Source: Actinomyces sp. B33 | Lineage (GTDB): Bacteria; Actinomycetota; Actinomycetes; Actinomycetales; Actinomycetaceae | NCBI RefSeq assembly: GCF_028437565.1 | Contig: NZ_JAMRYR010000002.1 | Location: forward strand, 186,001 to 250,000 | Reading direction: 5' to 3' | DNA length: 64,000 bases | Shown here: one piece after another, positions 36,235 through 44,664 of the stretch | How the letters are laid out: each line of letters begins with the position of its first letter | Position numbering within the stretch: the first letter of the stretch is position 1 | Position numbers and translations under genes: made by a program | Notes under the pieces: generated by a model | Told to the model about the DNA's origin: nothing | Databases searched by the model: none | What the model saw: only the letters and a program-made list of their open reading frames with translations

Positions 36235-37032
36235 ATGGCTCCTGTCACCGGGTTCTACCGCTTCGCCCAGACCGTCCTCACCCCGATCATGGCCCCATGG
36301 GTGAGGATCGAGGCCACCGGGGAGGAGCACCTGCCGGCCGATGGCGGGTTCCTCCTCGTCGCCAATCACCTGTCGAACGTCGACCCCCTGTGCCTGTGCT
36401 GGTACTTCATGGGCCGGGGGACGGCCGTGCGCTTCCTCGCGAAGAAGTCGATGTTCGCGGTCCCCGTGTTCGGCCGGGTCATCGCGGGAATGGGGCTGAT
36501 CCCCGTCGATCGCGACGTGTCGCCGGGCGCCGTCCTCGAACCGACGAGGCGGGCGCTGCGCGCCGGAGAGGTCGTCGGCATCTACCCGGAGGGCACGCTG
36601 ACGCGCGAGCCGGACGAATGGCCGATGGCCTTCAAGTCGGGCGCGGCCCGCCTGGCCCTCGACACGGGCGTCCCGGTGATCCCCCTGTCCCAGTGGGGCG
36701 CCCAGGACATCCAGGGCCGCTACGACTCGACGATCGACCTGCGCCCGGGGCGGCGCATCCGCTACCGCTTCGGCGCCCCCGTCGACCTGTCGGACCTCAT
36801 GGGGGAACAGGGGTCGTCCGATCGCAAGGCGGTGGCGGAGGCGACGGCCCGCCTCCACGCGGCGGTGACATCCGGCGTCGAGGAGCTGCGCGGGCGCAAG
36901 GCGCCCGACCGCGTGTGGGACCCGCAGACGAAAGAGGGCCCGTGGTGGGAGTACGAGCAGCGGATCGCCGCGAAGAAGGCGGCCAAACGGGCCAGGCGGG
37001 GAGGCCGGCCCCGGCCGGGGGGCGGGCGCTGA
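36235..37032 (+). CDS. plsC: 1-acyl-sn-glycerol-3-phosphate acyltransferase PlsC
   Basis: This 265-residue membrane-associated acyltransferase makes phosphatidate from lysophosphatidate. The catalytic NHLSNVDP motif (NHX4D) is at about residues 43-50, and GIYPEGTLTRE gives the PEGT block. The tail is very basic (AAKKAAKRARRGGRPRPGGGR), suggesting membrane or RNA contact. The first ATG at 36235 follows a -10-like TAGGAT at about 36222. Neighbouring gpsA supplies glycerol-3-phosphate. Confidence 0.9.
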   Translation: MAPVTGFYRFAQTVLTPIMAPWVRIEATGEEHLPADGGFLLVANHLSNVDPLCLCWYFMGRGTAVRFLAKKSMFAVPVFGRVIAGMGLIPVDRDVSPGAVLEPTRRALRAGEVVGIYPEGTLTREPDEWPMAFKSGAARLALDTGVPVIPLSQWGAQDIQGRYDSTIDLRPGRRIRYRFGAPVDLSDLMGEQGSSDRKAVAEATARLHAAVTSGVEELRGRKAPDRVWDPQTKEGPWWEYEQRIAAKKAAKRARRGGRPRPGGGR

Positions 37033-37041
37033 CCCCGGCGC

Positions 37042-37701
37042 CTACTTCCGGATGTCGATGACGACGCGGCTGGGGGACTCGAGGAATCCGATCTGGAAGT
37101 CCCTGGGCTCGTCCATGCCGATGACCAGGTGGGTCGTGTCCTCGAAGGTCCCGTCCTCGCGCACGTCGAGGGGGCCGATGGGGATGTTGCGCTCGCCGGA
37201 GTAGTAGTCGGCCCGGGAGGCGTCGTCCAGGGGCATCGACGTCCCGGAGATCACCAGGTCCAGCCACGAGGACCCGGCGACGGGCAACTCCCGCCCGCGG
37301 CCCTGCTCGAGGGGCTTGTCGGCCCACGACTGGGAGACGCCGGGGACCCCTTCGCCGGTGAACTCGACGACGACCCGGTAGAAGGAGTCGTGCTCGCCGA
37401 CGCGCAGGTCGTGGAAGACGAGGGAGTCGGCGCCCTCCGGCTCGGTCGGCTCGACGGAGGTCGCCCAGGCGTCGCCGAGGATCGGGGCGGCCGGCTCGGG
37501 AGAGGGGGCGTTAGACGAGGCCGGGGCCGCGGACTGGGCGGAGAGGCCGGATCGCGGGGCGGCGGACTGGGCGTCGCCGGAGGCGGCGGGCGGGGCCGAC
37601 TGCGCGGCGGGGGAGGGGCCGGCGGGGGAGCAGGCCGCGAGAGCCGCGCACAGGGCCGGCAGGAGCAGCGGGACGATGGCGGGTGCGAAACGGCGCGACA
37701 T
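37042..37701 (-). CDS. secreted lipoprotein with AMIN-like domain
   Basis: This 219-residue protein has a lipoprotein signal peptide ending LAAC (Cys24) and a low-complexity Ala/Ser/Pro linker to about residue 75. A beta-rich domain (DSLVFHDLRVGEHDSFYRVVVEFTG ... RNIPIGPLDV ... FLESPSRVVIDIRK) follows. That pattern matches the AMIN-like domain of actinobacterial lipoproteins. The role is probably cell-envelope binding. It lies opposite to plsC and gpsA and starts 57 bases from gpsA. Confidence 0.75.
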   Translation of the reverse strand: MSRRFAPAIVPLLLPALCAALAACSPAGPSPAAQSAPPAASGDAQSAAPRSGLSAQSAAPASSNAPSPEPAAPILGDAWATSVEPTEPEGADSLVFHDLRVGEHDSFYRVVVEFTGEGVPGVSQSWADKPLEQGRGRELPVAGSSWLDLVISGTSMPLDDASRADYYSGERNIPIGPLDVREDGTFEDTTHLVIGMDEPRDFQIGFLESPSRVVIDIRK

Positions 37702-37757
37702 GGGTGCCTCCTTGGAGTCCTCGTCCTTCGATCGTACTGGGCCGGTAGTCTCGGGGC

Positions 37758-38789
37758 ATGAGCACTGCCGTTGAGATCCGCTCCGCCGCCGTCCTGGGCA
37801 CCGGCGCCTGGGGGACGACCTTCGCCCAGGTCCTGGCCGACGCGGGCCTGCCCGTATCGATGTGGGGGCGCAACACTCAGACCGTCGAGTTCATCAACTC
37901 CGGGGAGAACCCGACGTATCTGCCGGGCATCGAGCTGTCCGACACGATCCGGGCGACGACGGACCTGCGCGGGGCGGTCGAGGGGGCCGATCTCGTCGCC
38001 GTCGCCGTGCCGGTCGCCGCGATCCGGCCGACGCTGGTCGAGGCAGCGCCGGCGCTCGCGGCCGATGCCGCGATCCTGTCCCTGGCCAAGGGGCTCGAAT
38101 TGGAGTCCCTCGACACTGTCGACCGGGTGATCGCCCGCGCCGCCGGGGTCGACGACTCCCGGATCGCCGTGATGTCGGGGCCGAACCTGTCGCGCGAGAT
38201 CGCCGAGCATCAGCCGGCGGCGACCGTCGTCGCCTCGCGCGACGTCGACCTGGCGGCGAGGATCGCCAAGGCCGCCCACACCTCCTACTTCCGCCCCTAC
38301 GTGTCGGCCGACGTCGTCGGTACGGAGATCGCCGGGGCGACGAAGAACGTCATCGCCGTGGCCATCGGGGCGGCCGAGGGCATGGGCCTGGGGGTCAACA
38401 CGCGGTCGACGCTGATGACGCGGGGCTTGGCGGAGATGACGAGGCTGGGGACGACGATGGGCGCCGATCCGGCGACCTTCGCGGGCCTGGCCGGCATCGG
38501 CGACCTCATCACGACGTGCTCGTCGCGCCTGTCGCGCAACTACTCGCTCGGCTACCGGATGGGGACCGGGATGGGGCTCGACGAGGCGCTGTCCCTGTCG
38601 CCGGGCGTCGTCGAGGGGGTTCGCTCGGCGGCGCCGATCCTCCAGGTGGCCCGTGGGCTCGACGTGGACATGCCGATCACCGAGTCCGTGGTCCGCGTCG
38701 TCTCGGGGAGGGCGAGCATCGAGGAGATGGGGGAGATGCTCTTGTCGCGGCCCCAGAAGATGGACGGGTGGCGCATCGAGCTCGTGTGA
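37758..38789 (+). CDS. gpsA: glycerol-3-phosphate dehydrogenase [NAD(P)+]
   Basis: This 343-residue enzyme reduces dihydroxyacetone phosphate to glycerol-3-phosphate for lipid synthesis. The Rossmann motif is AVLGTGAWGTTFAQVLADAG, the catalytic lysine lies in GATKNVIAVAIG, and SLAKGLE and GPNLSREIA are family blocks. The ATG at 37758 gives normal length. It belongs with plsC and the lipid kinase in a phospholipid group. Confidence 0.95.
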   Translation: MSTAVEIRSAAVLGTGAWGTTFAQVLADAGLPVSMWGRNTQTVEFINSGENPTYLPGIELSDTIRATTDLRGAVEGADLVAVAVPVAAIRPTLVEAAPALAADAAILSLAKGLELESLDTVDRVIARAAGVDDSRIAVMSGPNLSREIAEHQPAATVVASRDVDLAARIAKAAHTSYFRPYVSADVVGTEIAGATKNVIAVAIGAAEGMGLGVNTRSTLMTRGLAEMTRLGTTMGADPATFAGLAGIGDLITTCSSRLSRNYSLGYRMGTGMGLDEALSLSPGVVEGVRSAAPILQVARGLDVDMPITESVVRVVSGRASIEEMGEMLLSRPQKMDGWRIELV

Positions 38790-38979
38790 CCCGGAGGGCG
38801 CCCGGGCCCGGGGCTGTCGGGCCGCCGCGACGCCATTCGACGACGAACAGGTCATCCCGCGCCCGCGCCCGGGTCCGCCGGTCGGGGAGGCGGCGGCCCT
38901 TCGGCGCGAGGGGAGTCGTCCGCGCGCGGGCCGTCGGCGGTGGCCGGCGACGGGGGCGGGTGCCGTTAGGCTGGACCCC

Positions 38980-40119
38980 ATGACTGAAACGACCCGTCCC
39001 CGCGTCCTCATCGTCTTCGGAGGCCGTTCGAGCGAGCACGAGGTGTCGTGCGCGACCGCCGCGGGCATCCTGCGCGCCGTCGATCGAACGAAGTGGGAGG
39101 TCATCCCCCTGGGGATCACCCGCGACGGGCAGTGGGTCCGCGTCGCCGACGACCCGGAGGCCCTGGAGTTCCGCGACGGGCGGGGGCAGTCGGTGCGGGC
39201 CGGGCGCACGCGCATCGCCCTGACCCCCGGGGGGGCGTCGCTTATCGAGCTGACCTACGACGCCGACCCGTCGGACCCGGCGGCGCGCGTCGTCTCCGTC
39301 GAGGACCTGGGGCGCGTCGACGTCGTCATGCCCCTCCTCCACGGGCCCTACGGGGAGGACGGGACGATCCAGGGGCTCTTCGAGATGGCGGATGTGCGCT
39401 ACGTCGGCTGCGGGGTGACGTCCAGCGCCATCAGCATGGACAAGCACCTGACGAAGACGGTCCTGGCGGCCGCCGGGATCGACGTCGGCTCGTGGGAACT
39501 CATCACTCCGCGCCAATGGGAGGACGACCCCCAGGGGTGCCTCGATCGCCTCGTCCCCTTGGGATTCCCCCTCTTCGTCAAGCCCTGCCGGGCCGGATCG
39601 TCGATCGGGATCAGCCGCGTCGACTGCGCCGAGGAGCTGGCGACGGCCGTCAAGGAGGCGCGCAACCACGATCCTCGCGTCATCGTCGAGGCCGGGGTCT
39701 CGGGCCGCGAGATCGAGTGCGGAGTCCTGGGGGGGCGGGACTCGTGGAGGAGCGGGACCGCGCCGCTCGGCGAGATCGAGGTGCCCGACGGGGAGTTCTA
39801 CGACTACGAGCTCAAGTACGTCGACACGGAGGCCATCGGCCTCGTCTGCCCGGCGTCACTGCCCGAGCCGGTCGCCGAGTCGATCCGCTCCTTGGCGATG
39901 GAGGCCTTCGACGCCCTCGAATGCGAGGGGCTGGCGCGCGTCGATTTCTTCTACTGCGAGGACGACGGGCGGATCGTCGTCAACGAGGTCAACACGATGC
40001 CCGGGTTCACGCCGATCTCGATGTTCCCGCAGATGTGGGCCGTCGGCGGCCTCGACTACCCGGCGCTCCTCGACGCCCTCCTGGAGGAGGCCCGATCGCG
40101 CGACCTGGGCCTGCGCTGA
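38980..40119 (+). CDS. ddl: D-alanine--D-alanine ligase
   Basis: This 379-residue ATP-grasp ligase makes D-Ala-D-Ala for peptidoglycan. GGRSSEHEVSCATAAGIL, LLHGPYGEDGTIQGLFE, KPCRAGSSIGISRV and VNEVNTMPGFTPISMFPQMW are the diagnostic blocks. The conserved Y in FYDYELKY is the D-Ala-specific form rather than the lactate-specific one. A 190-bp spacer from gpsA holds no other gene. Confidence 0.95.
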   Translation: MTETTRPRVLIVFGGRSSEHEVSCATAAGILRAVDRTKWEVIPLGITRDGQWVRVADDPEALEFRDGRGQSVRAGRTRIALTPGGASLIELTYDADPSDPAARVVSVEDLGRVDVVMPLLHGPYGEDGTIQGLFEMADVRYVGCGVTSSAISMDKHLTKTVLAAAGIDVGSWELITPRQWEDDPQGCLDRLVPLGFPLFVKPCRAGSSIGISRVDCAEELATAVKEARNHDPRVIVEAGVSGREIECGVLGGRDSWRSGTAPLGEIEVPDGEFYDYELKYVDTEAIGLVCPASLPEPVAESIRSLAMEAFDALECEGLARVDFFYCEDDGRIVVNEVNTMPGFTPISMFPQMWAVGGLDYPALLDALLEEARSRDLGLR

Positions 40120-40172
40120 GGAAGAGAGCCGGGCTGTGCGAATGCCGACGGCCGTCCGGGTAGAGTGAACGC

Positions 40173-41090
40173 ATGACGTCTAAGCCCAAGGTCACCCTTG
40201 TGACCTCCGAGTCCATGCCGAACCTGTATCGCGGTGAGGAGGCCCTGCCCGACGCCCTGGCCGAGCGAGGCTGCGACCCGCGGATCGCGTGCTGGACCGA
40301 CCCCGACATCGACTGGGCCGAGGCGGGGATGGTCGTCGTCCGCTCCGTGTCGGACTACCCGCGCCAGCGCGAGGCGTTCCTCGAATGGACGCGGAAGGTG
40401 CCGAGGATCCTCAACCACCGCGACGTCCTGGAGTGGAACACCCACAAGACCTACTTGCGGTCCCTGGCCACGCGCGGCCTGCCGACGATTCCGACGACGT
40501 GGCTCGAACCGGAGCAGGGGCTGTCCAAGCACCAGATCCACACGCGCTTCCCGGCGTCCGGCGAGTTCATCGTCAAGCCCGCGGTGTCCTCGGGCGTGCG
40601 CGACATCGGCCGGTACACGACGCTGTCGACGACCCAGCGCCAGGCGGCGATCTCCCAGGTCCAGGACATCCTCTCGCAGAACCGCTCGGTGATGATCCAG
40701 CGCTACGTCGAGCAGATCGACACCCACGGCGAGATCTCCCTCGTGTTCTTCAACGGGATCGTCTCTCACGCGGTGGAGAAGCGCGCCGTCCTCCACCCGG
40801 CGTCGGTCACCGATCCGACGATGCACGAGGCGGTCATCACGGCGGGGACCGCGGACAGCCAGGCGTGGCAGTGGGGCGAGCAGATCCGCAAGGTCCTCCA
40901 CGAGTACGTGCGCGAGCGCATCGGTCGCGACGAGCAGTTCCTCTTCAACCGGGTCGATCTGGTGCCCGATGGGAAGGGGTCGTTCCTCGTCATGGAGGTG
41001 TCGCTCGTCGACGCGGACTTGTACCTGGGCGCGACCGATGAGGCGCTGGGCAATTTCGCCGACGCGATCTCGGTGCGCGCCCACTGGTGA
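40173..41090 (+). CDS. ATP-grasp family ligase, substrate unknown
   Basis: This 305-residue protein has the RimK/glutathione-synthetase-like ATP-grasp layout. There is a central WNTHKTYLRSLATRGLPTIPTTW, the ATP-binding lysine region GEFIVKPAVSSGVRDIGRY, QRYVEQIDTHGEISLVFFNG, and the metal-binding end FNRVDLVPDGKGSFLVMEVSLVDADLYL. Such proteins join a carboxylate to an amine or thiol. The substrate cannot be deduced. It follows ddl by 53 bases and precedes a small zincin gene. Confidence 0.8.
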   Translation: MTSKPKVTLVTSESMPNLYRGEEALPDALAERGCDPRIACWTDPDIDWAEAGMVVVRSVSDYPRQREAFLEWTRKVPRILNHRDVLEWNTHKTYLRSLATRGLPTIPTTWLEPEQGLSKHQIHTRFPASGEFIVKPAVSSGVRDIGRYTTLSTTQRQAAISQVQDILSQNRSVMIQRYVEQIDTHGEISLVFFNGIVSHAVEKRAVLHPASVTDPTMHEAVITAGTADSQAWQWGEQIRKVLHEYVRERIGRDEQFLFNRVDLVPDGKGSFLVMEVSLVDADLYLGATDEALGNFADAISVRAHW

Positions 41091-41148
41091 CGGACGTGCG
41101 CCCGGCAGGGAGCGGAACGATCGGGATGTTCGGCGAGGGGAGCGCGGC

Positions 41149-41502
41149 GTGCCCGTCGAGATGAACCGGGAGGAGTTCGAGTCGCTCGTCGCCGACGCCC
41201 TCGATGAGATCCCCGAGGAGTTCTGGGAGCAGGTGGACAACCTCGTCGTCCTCGTCGAGGACGATCCTCCCGCGGACATGGAGCCGGATCTGCTGGGCCT
41301 GTACGACGGGGTGGCATTGACCGAGCGGGACGATTACGCGGGCGTCCTGCCCGATCGGATCCTCGTGTTCCGCAATCCGACGCTGGCGATGTGCCGGGAC
41401 GCGCGGGAGGTCGCCGAGGAGGTGCGGATCACGGTCCTGCACGAGTTCGGCCACTACTTCGGCATCGACGACGAGCAGCTCCACGAGATGGGGTGGGCGT
41501 AG
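41149..41502 (+). CDS. small zincin-like metallopeptidase family protein
   Basis: This 117-residue protein opens with MPVEMNREEFESLVADALDEIPEEF and has the zinc-binding HExxH in VLHEFGHYFGIDDEQL. That matches the minimal actinobacterial metallopeptidase family (DUF1025-like). The GTG at 41149 has GGGGAG upstream and restores the family's usual start; the ATG at 41161 is four codons later. Physiological substrates are unknown. It is probably last in the ddl/ATP-grasp transcript. Confidence 0.85.
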   Translation: MPVEMNREEFESLVADALDEIPEEFWEQVDNLVVLVEDDPPADMEPDLLGLYDGVALTERDDYAGVLPDRILVFRNPTLAMCRDAREVAEEVRITVLHEFGHYFGIDDEQLHEMGWA

Positions 41503-41617
41503 GGACGGGGCCGCGCCGCGCCGTCGACGCGGGCGCAACGAGGGGCGTCCTGCGGTGATTTCGCCTCCGGGGGTGTCGGATGCTAGAGTTCCCTGCGTTG
41601 CACATGCGGCGACGACG

Positions 41618-41693
41618 GTGGCTGTAGTTCAGTTGGTAGAGCACCTGGTTGTGGTCCAGGACGTCGCGGGTTCGAGTCCCGTCAGCCACCCCA
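41618..41693 (+). tRNA. tRNA-His (GTG)
   Basis: GTGGCTG (41618-41624) pairs with CAGCCAC (41683-41689), discriminator C, and CCA is encoded at 41691-41693. The G at 41617 can serve as the extra G-1 of tRNA-His. The anticodon GTG is in TTGTGGT. A -10-like TAGAGT lies at 41584-41589. The gene borders the accessory region. Confidence 0.94.
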
Positions 41694-41959
41694 GTGTTTG
41701 TCCCCGGCTTCCGGTCCGGGGGCAAAGTGCTTCCGCAGCCACGTGAACAAACTCTCCGGTGATCATGCGATCGCGAGAAACCGGGCGAGCGTCGAAGTGG
41801 GACGTTCCAAGGAATCCAATAAGGATCGCGGTGCGTCAGCAGGCAGTCCCGAACCGGCCGTGGGCATTCGCGATGCACTCGTGCAGCAATGCTCGCATCG
41901 CTCCAGTTGGCGGTGCGCGCCCCTGATCTCTTTCAGTAGTGGCGCCTACACTTGATCTC

Positions 41960-42694
41960 ATGAGGGTCGGCGTCTACATCGACGGATATAACCTGTACTA
42001 CGGCGGTCGAGGACTGTGCGGCCGATCGACGCCCGGATGGCGCTGGCTCGATCTGGAGGCTCTCGCGTCTGATCTGATCGTCACGCACTCTCGCTGGCAG
42101 AGCCCAGTCATCAAGACAGTCACCTATTGCACTGCGAGAGTGAGCGGAGCGAGCAACCCCGTCGGTCAACGTGAACAGGACGTCTATCTGCGCGCCCTGG
42201 AGCGCTCCGGCTCGGCCACTCGGATCAGCTACGGCAACTACGTGGCACGGGTTGCCACGGCACCGCTTGCCACTGCTGGCCGGAATGGCAAACCGATCAT
42301 CAGCCACCCGCAGTGGCCGCTGATGGTGCAGGACGGAGCCGGGCAAGACGTCCCTGACGCTCGGTTCATGGCCTCTGTTGCGCGCCGGGAGGAGAAGGGC
42401 TCCGACGTCAATGTTGCCTCGCATCTCCTCATCGATGTGCTCACCGATACGGTGGATGCCGCCGTGGTGATCTCCAACGACAGCGACCTGGCCTACCCCG
42501 TCGCCTTCAGCCGAGGCCGAGTGCCGATCGGACTCGTCAACCCCACCAAGGGGTACCTCGCTGGCAAACTCGCCGGCGATCACACCGATGGCGTCGGCAA
42601 CCACTGGTGGTACCAGATGCAGCCTTCTGACTGGTACGACCACCAGCTGCCGTCGGCCATCGGCTCGAGAATCGTTAAGCCGCAGGAGTGGTAG
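41960..42694 (+). CDS. NYN-domain (PIN-like) protein
   Basis: This 244-residue protein has the NYN/LabA fold of metal-dependent RNases. [12 protein letters not shown] gives the first aspartate, [17 protein letters not shown] the second acidic cluster, and [15 protein letters not shown] the third. It probably cleaves RNA. TACACT at 41947-41952 is -10-like and lies only eight bases before the ATG, with no ribosome-binding site, so the message may be leaderless. It is followed by a good terminator. It lies just inside the accessory region after tRNA-His. Confidence 0.82.
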   Translation: MRVGVYIDGYNLYYGGRGLCGRSTPGWRWLDLEALASDLIVTHSRWQSPVIKTVTYCTARVSGASNPVGQREQDVYLRALERSGSATRISYGNYVARVATAPLATAGRNGKPIISHPQWPLMVQDGAGQDVPDARFMASVARREEKGSDVNVASHLLIDVLTDTVDAAVVISNDSDLAYPVAFSRGRVPIGLVNPTKGYLAGKLAGDHTDGVGNHWWYQMQPSDWYDHQLPSAIGSRIVKPQEW

Positions 42695-42730
42695 CCAGAG
42701 CATTCGTGCTGCTATGCTGGAGCCATATCA

Positions 42731-42756
42731 CCCGGCCCCTCTGGGGCCGGGTTTTC
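42731..42756 (+). terminator. Rho-independent terminator after the NYN gene
   Basis: CCCGGCCCC (42731-42739), loop TCT and GGGGCCGGG (42743-42751) are followed by TTTTCTCGT. This is a classical intrinsic terminator. Confidence 0.8.
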
Positions 42757-42806
42757 TCGTCTCACGCCTTTTCGGCCGATGGTGAGTCGTTAGGTGCGGA
42801 AAGTCG

Positions 42807-44048
42807 GGGTTATAGGTCAAATCGCGTTGTTCTGGCATCGATTTTTCGGCTTGGTGGTGGACCAAAGTCGGGGTTGAAGTTGGTGTGGGCGGCGTTGGGG
42901 GATGAATACTGCGAAATGCCCTTCCTGTCAGTGGGTGATGACTCGTCACGGCAAGGCCGCCTCGGGAGCCCAACGTTGGCGGTGCCGGGCTTGCAAGGTC
43001 ACGAGCGTTGGTCGCATCGAGGCCACGGCGAAGGCCTTGGACGCGTTCCTCGCGTGGTTGCTGTCGGACGGTGATGGCCCAGATGCCCGGCAGGGGGGCG
43101 GTCATTTCGGTGCCGCTGCCAGCCGTTGTGGCAGATCTGGCCCCTAGCTCCCATCGTTGATGAGGTCCATGACGTGGTCTACGTCGACGGCATCCATCTG
43201 GGCCGCAAAGCCGTCGTCCTTATCGCGTGCACGGATACGCGCGTGCGGGGCTGGTATGCGGCCAGGAACGAGAACTTCAGGGCCTGGCAGGCTCTCCTGG
43301 CGAGGATCGGGCCACCGCTCATGGTGGTCTCCGATGGTGGGGGGCGGGTTCGCCAAAGCCAAGCAGGCGTGCTGGCCTGACACTTGGGTCCAGCGCTGCT
43401 TCTTCCACGTGTTCTCCCAGATCAAGACCGCCATGACCACTCGTCCCAGACTTCAGGCGTCTGGGGAGCTCTACCAGTTGGGCCTGCGCCTGATCCGGGT
43501 CACCACGCGGAGCCAGGCCGAGATCTGGGTGGAGGACTGGGTTGGTGTGGGCCGCCTGCTGGGAGTCTTTCCTTGCCGAGAAGACCCCTGTGCCTGAGGG
43601 CGGGTGGTGCTACGCGCATGAGCCCATCGTGAAGGTCCGTAACAGCGTCAACCGCCTGATCGGCCAGGGTTTGTTCTTCACCTTCCTCGACAGTGCGTGG
43701 CGTACGCCGATGCCTTCGATGAACAATCGGATCGAAGGGGGGTGTGAACGCGCCGTTGCGTCAGATGCTGGGTGACCAGTCGAGGACTGAGCCTGATGCG
43801 CCGGATCAAAGCGATCTTCTGGTGGTGCTACCAGCACTCGGATAACCCGCTGCCGGCCGCGCAGATCCTCAAGGTCATGCCCACCGATGCCGACATCGAA
43901 AGCGCTTACCGCAACGCCCAAACCGGCAAAGATCCCGGCCTCGTCCAACAATGGGGAGACGCCATCGCTTGGAACGAACTCCACCACGCCACCTCGTACG
44001 CGAACCCCTGGGACTAAACCCCCAGCAACACGTTCTGCCCTATAACCC
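42807..44048 (+). mobile_element. decayed IS1249-like insertion sequence (IS256 group)
   Basis: An element of about 1242 bp lies between imperfect terminal inverted repeats. The left end is GGGTTATAGG then CGCGTTGTTCTGG; the right end, read inverted, is GGGTTATAGG then CGTGTTGCTGG. It contains one transposase gene broken by several frameshifts. I find no clear target-site duplication at these boundaries. Confidence 0.7.
42902..44017 (+). pseudogene. IS1249-like transposase, multiple frameshifts
   Basis: The reading frame begins MNTAKCPSCQWVMTRHGK with a zinc-finger-like CPSC...CRAC and continues through at least five frames. Recognisable pieces in order are IVDEVHDVVYVDGIHLGRK, VVLIACTDTRVRGWYAAR, CFFHVFSQIKTAMT, EPIVKVRNSVNRLIG, MPSMNNRIEGG and MRRIKAIFWWCYQHSDNP, ending SYANPWD. 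Breaks fall near 43095, 43345, 43555, 43742 and 43775, several in G runs. It cannot make an intact transposase as read. Read together, the pieces cover essentially the whole protein. Confidence 0.75.
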
Positions 44049-44129
44049 AAGCCTCGGCGGTTCGCATCGTCTGCCGTCTTGTCGATGTCGGCCGTGTTCG
44101 ATAGCAGGGTCGGCGAGTCATCGAGGTTC

Positions 44130-44380
44130 GTGTGGACGAAGGGGTACTCGTCGTGGCGGTTCTCGGCCGGATTCCTCCGTCGATCTCGGCTGTCTTGATC
44201 CAGGTGCGCAGAGCCTCGGGCTCGAGCGGGGGATACCCAGCTCGTCGGCGATCCGCTTGATCGCACCCTTAGCCCGCACCGGGTCCCGACGCGCCTCCAC
44301 TACCGTCCTGGGGCCCGCTCACCCAACTTCGCCGGGTACTTCCCCGGTGCGCCAATAACAACGATCCTTCCGTGCAATCA
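44130..44380 (-). pseudogene. IS3-family orfA remnant
   Basis: On the minus strand, after a GGAGGGG, pieces of an IS3 orfA can be read in order with frameshifts: KYPAKLGERAP, TVVEARRDPVRAKGAIKRIA, DELGI and EALRTWIKTAEIDGGIRPR. This is the helix-turn-helix half of a transposase. No orfB follows. The remnant abuts the right end of the IS1249-like element. Confidence 0.6.
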
Positions 44381-44664
44381 TCCCCTCCAACAAACTCGGA
44401 ACAACCTAGTTGGCTTGGGGCACATCAAGAGTGGCATGATGAGATGACATGTGGGGACTTTCAGGGAATACCAGGGAATCTTGATTGAAACCCATCTTCC
44501 TGGACCAGCCCCGCGTGCACCCCGTCCCTCCCGCACTACCCCAACAATTCTTCCTCAGACCCTCACCCCTGACGAGAAAACCTCAGCGTCGGAGGCGGCT
44601 TACATACTTGATGGAAGCGTCGGAGGAAGCCACGAGGCAGTCACCGGCGAGAAGGAGAGCCCAC

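Noticed and set aside
41618-41693. tRNA-His as an integration (att) site for the accessory region
   Set aside because: I found no second copy of the tRNA-His 3' end downstream and no integrase gene, so the idea has no direct support.
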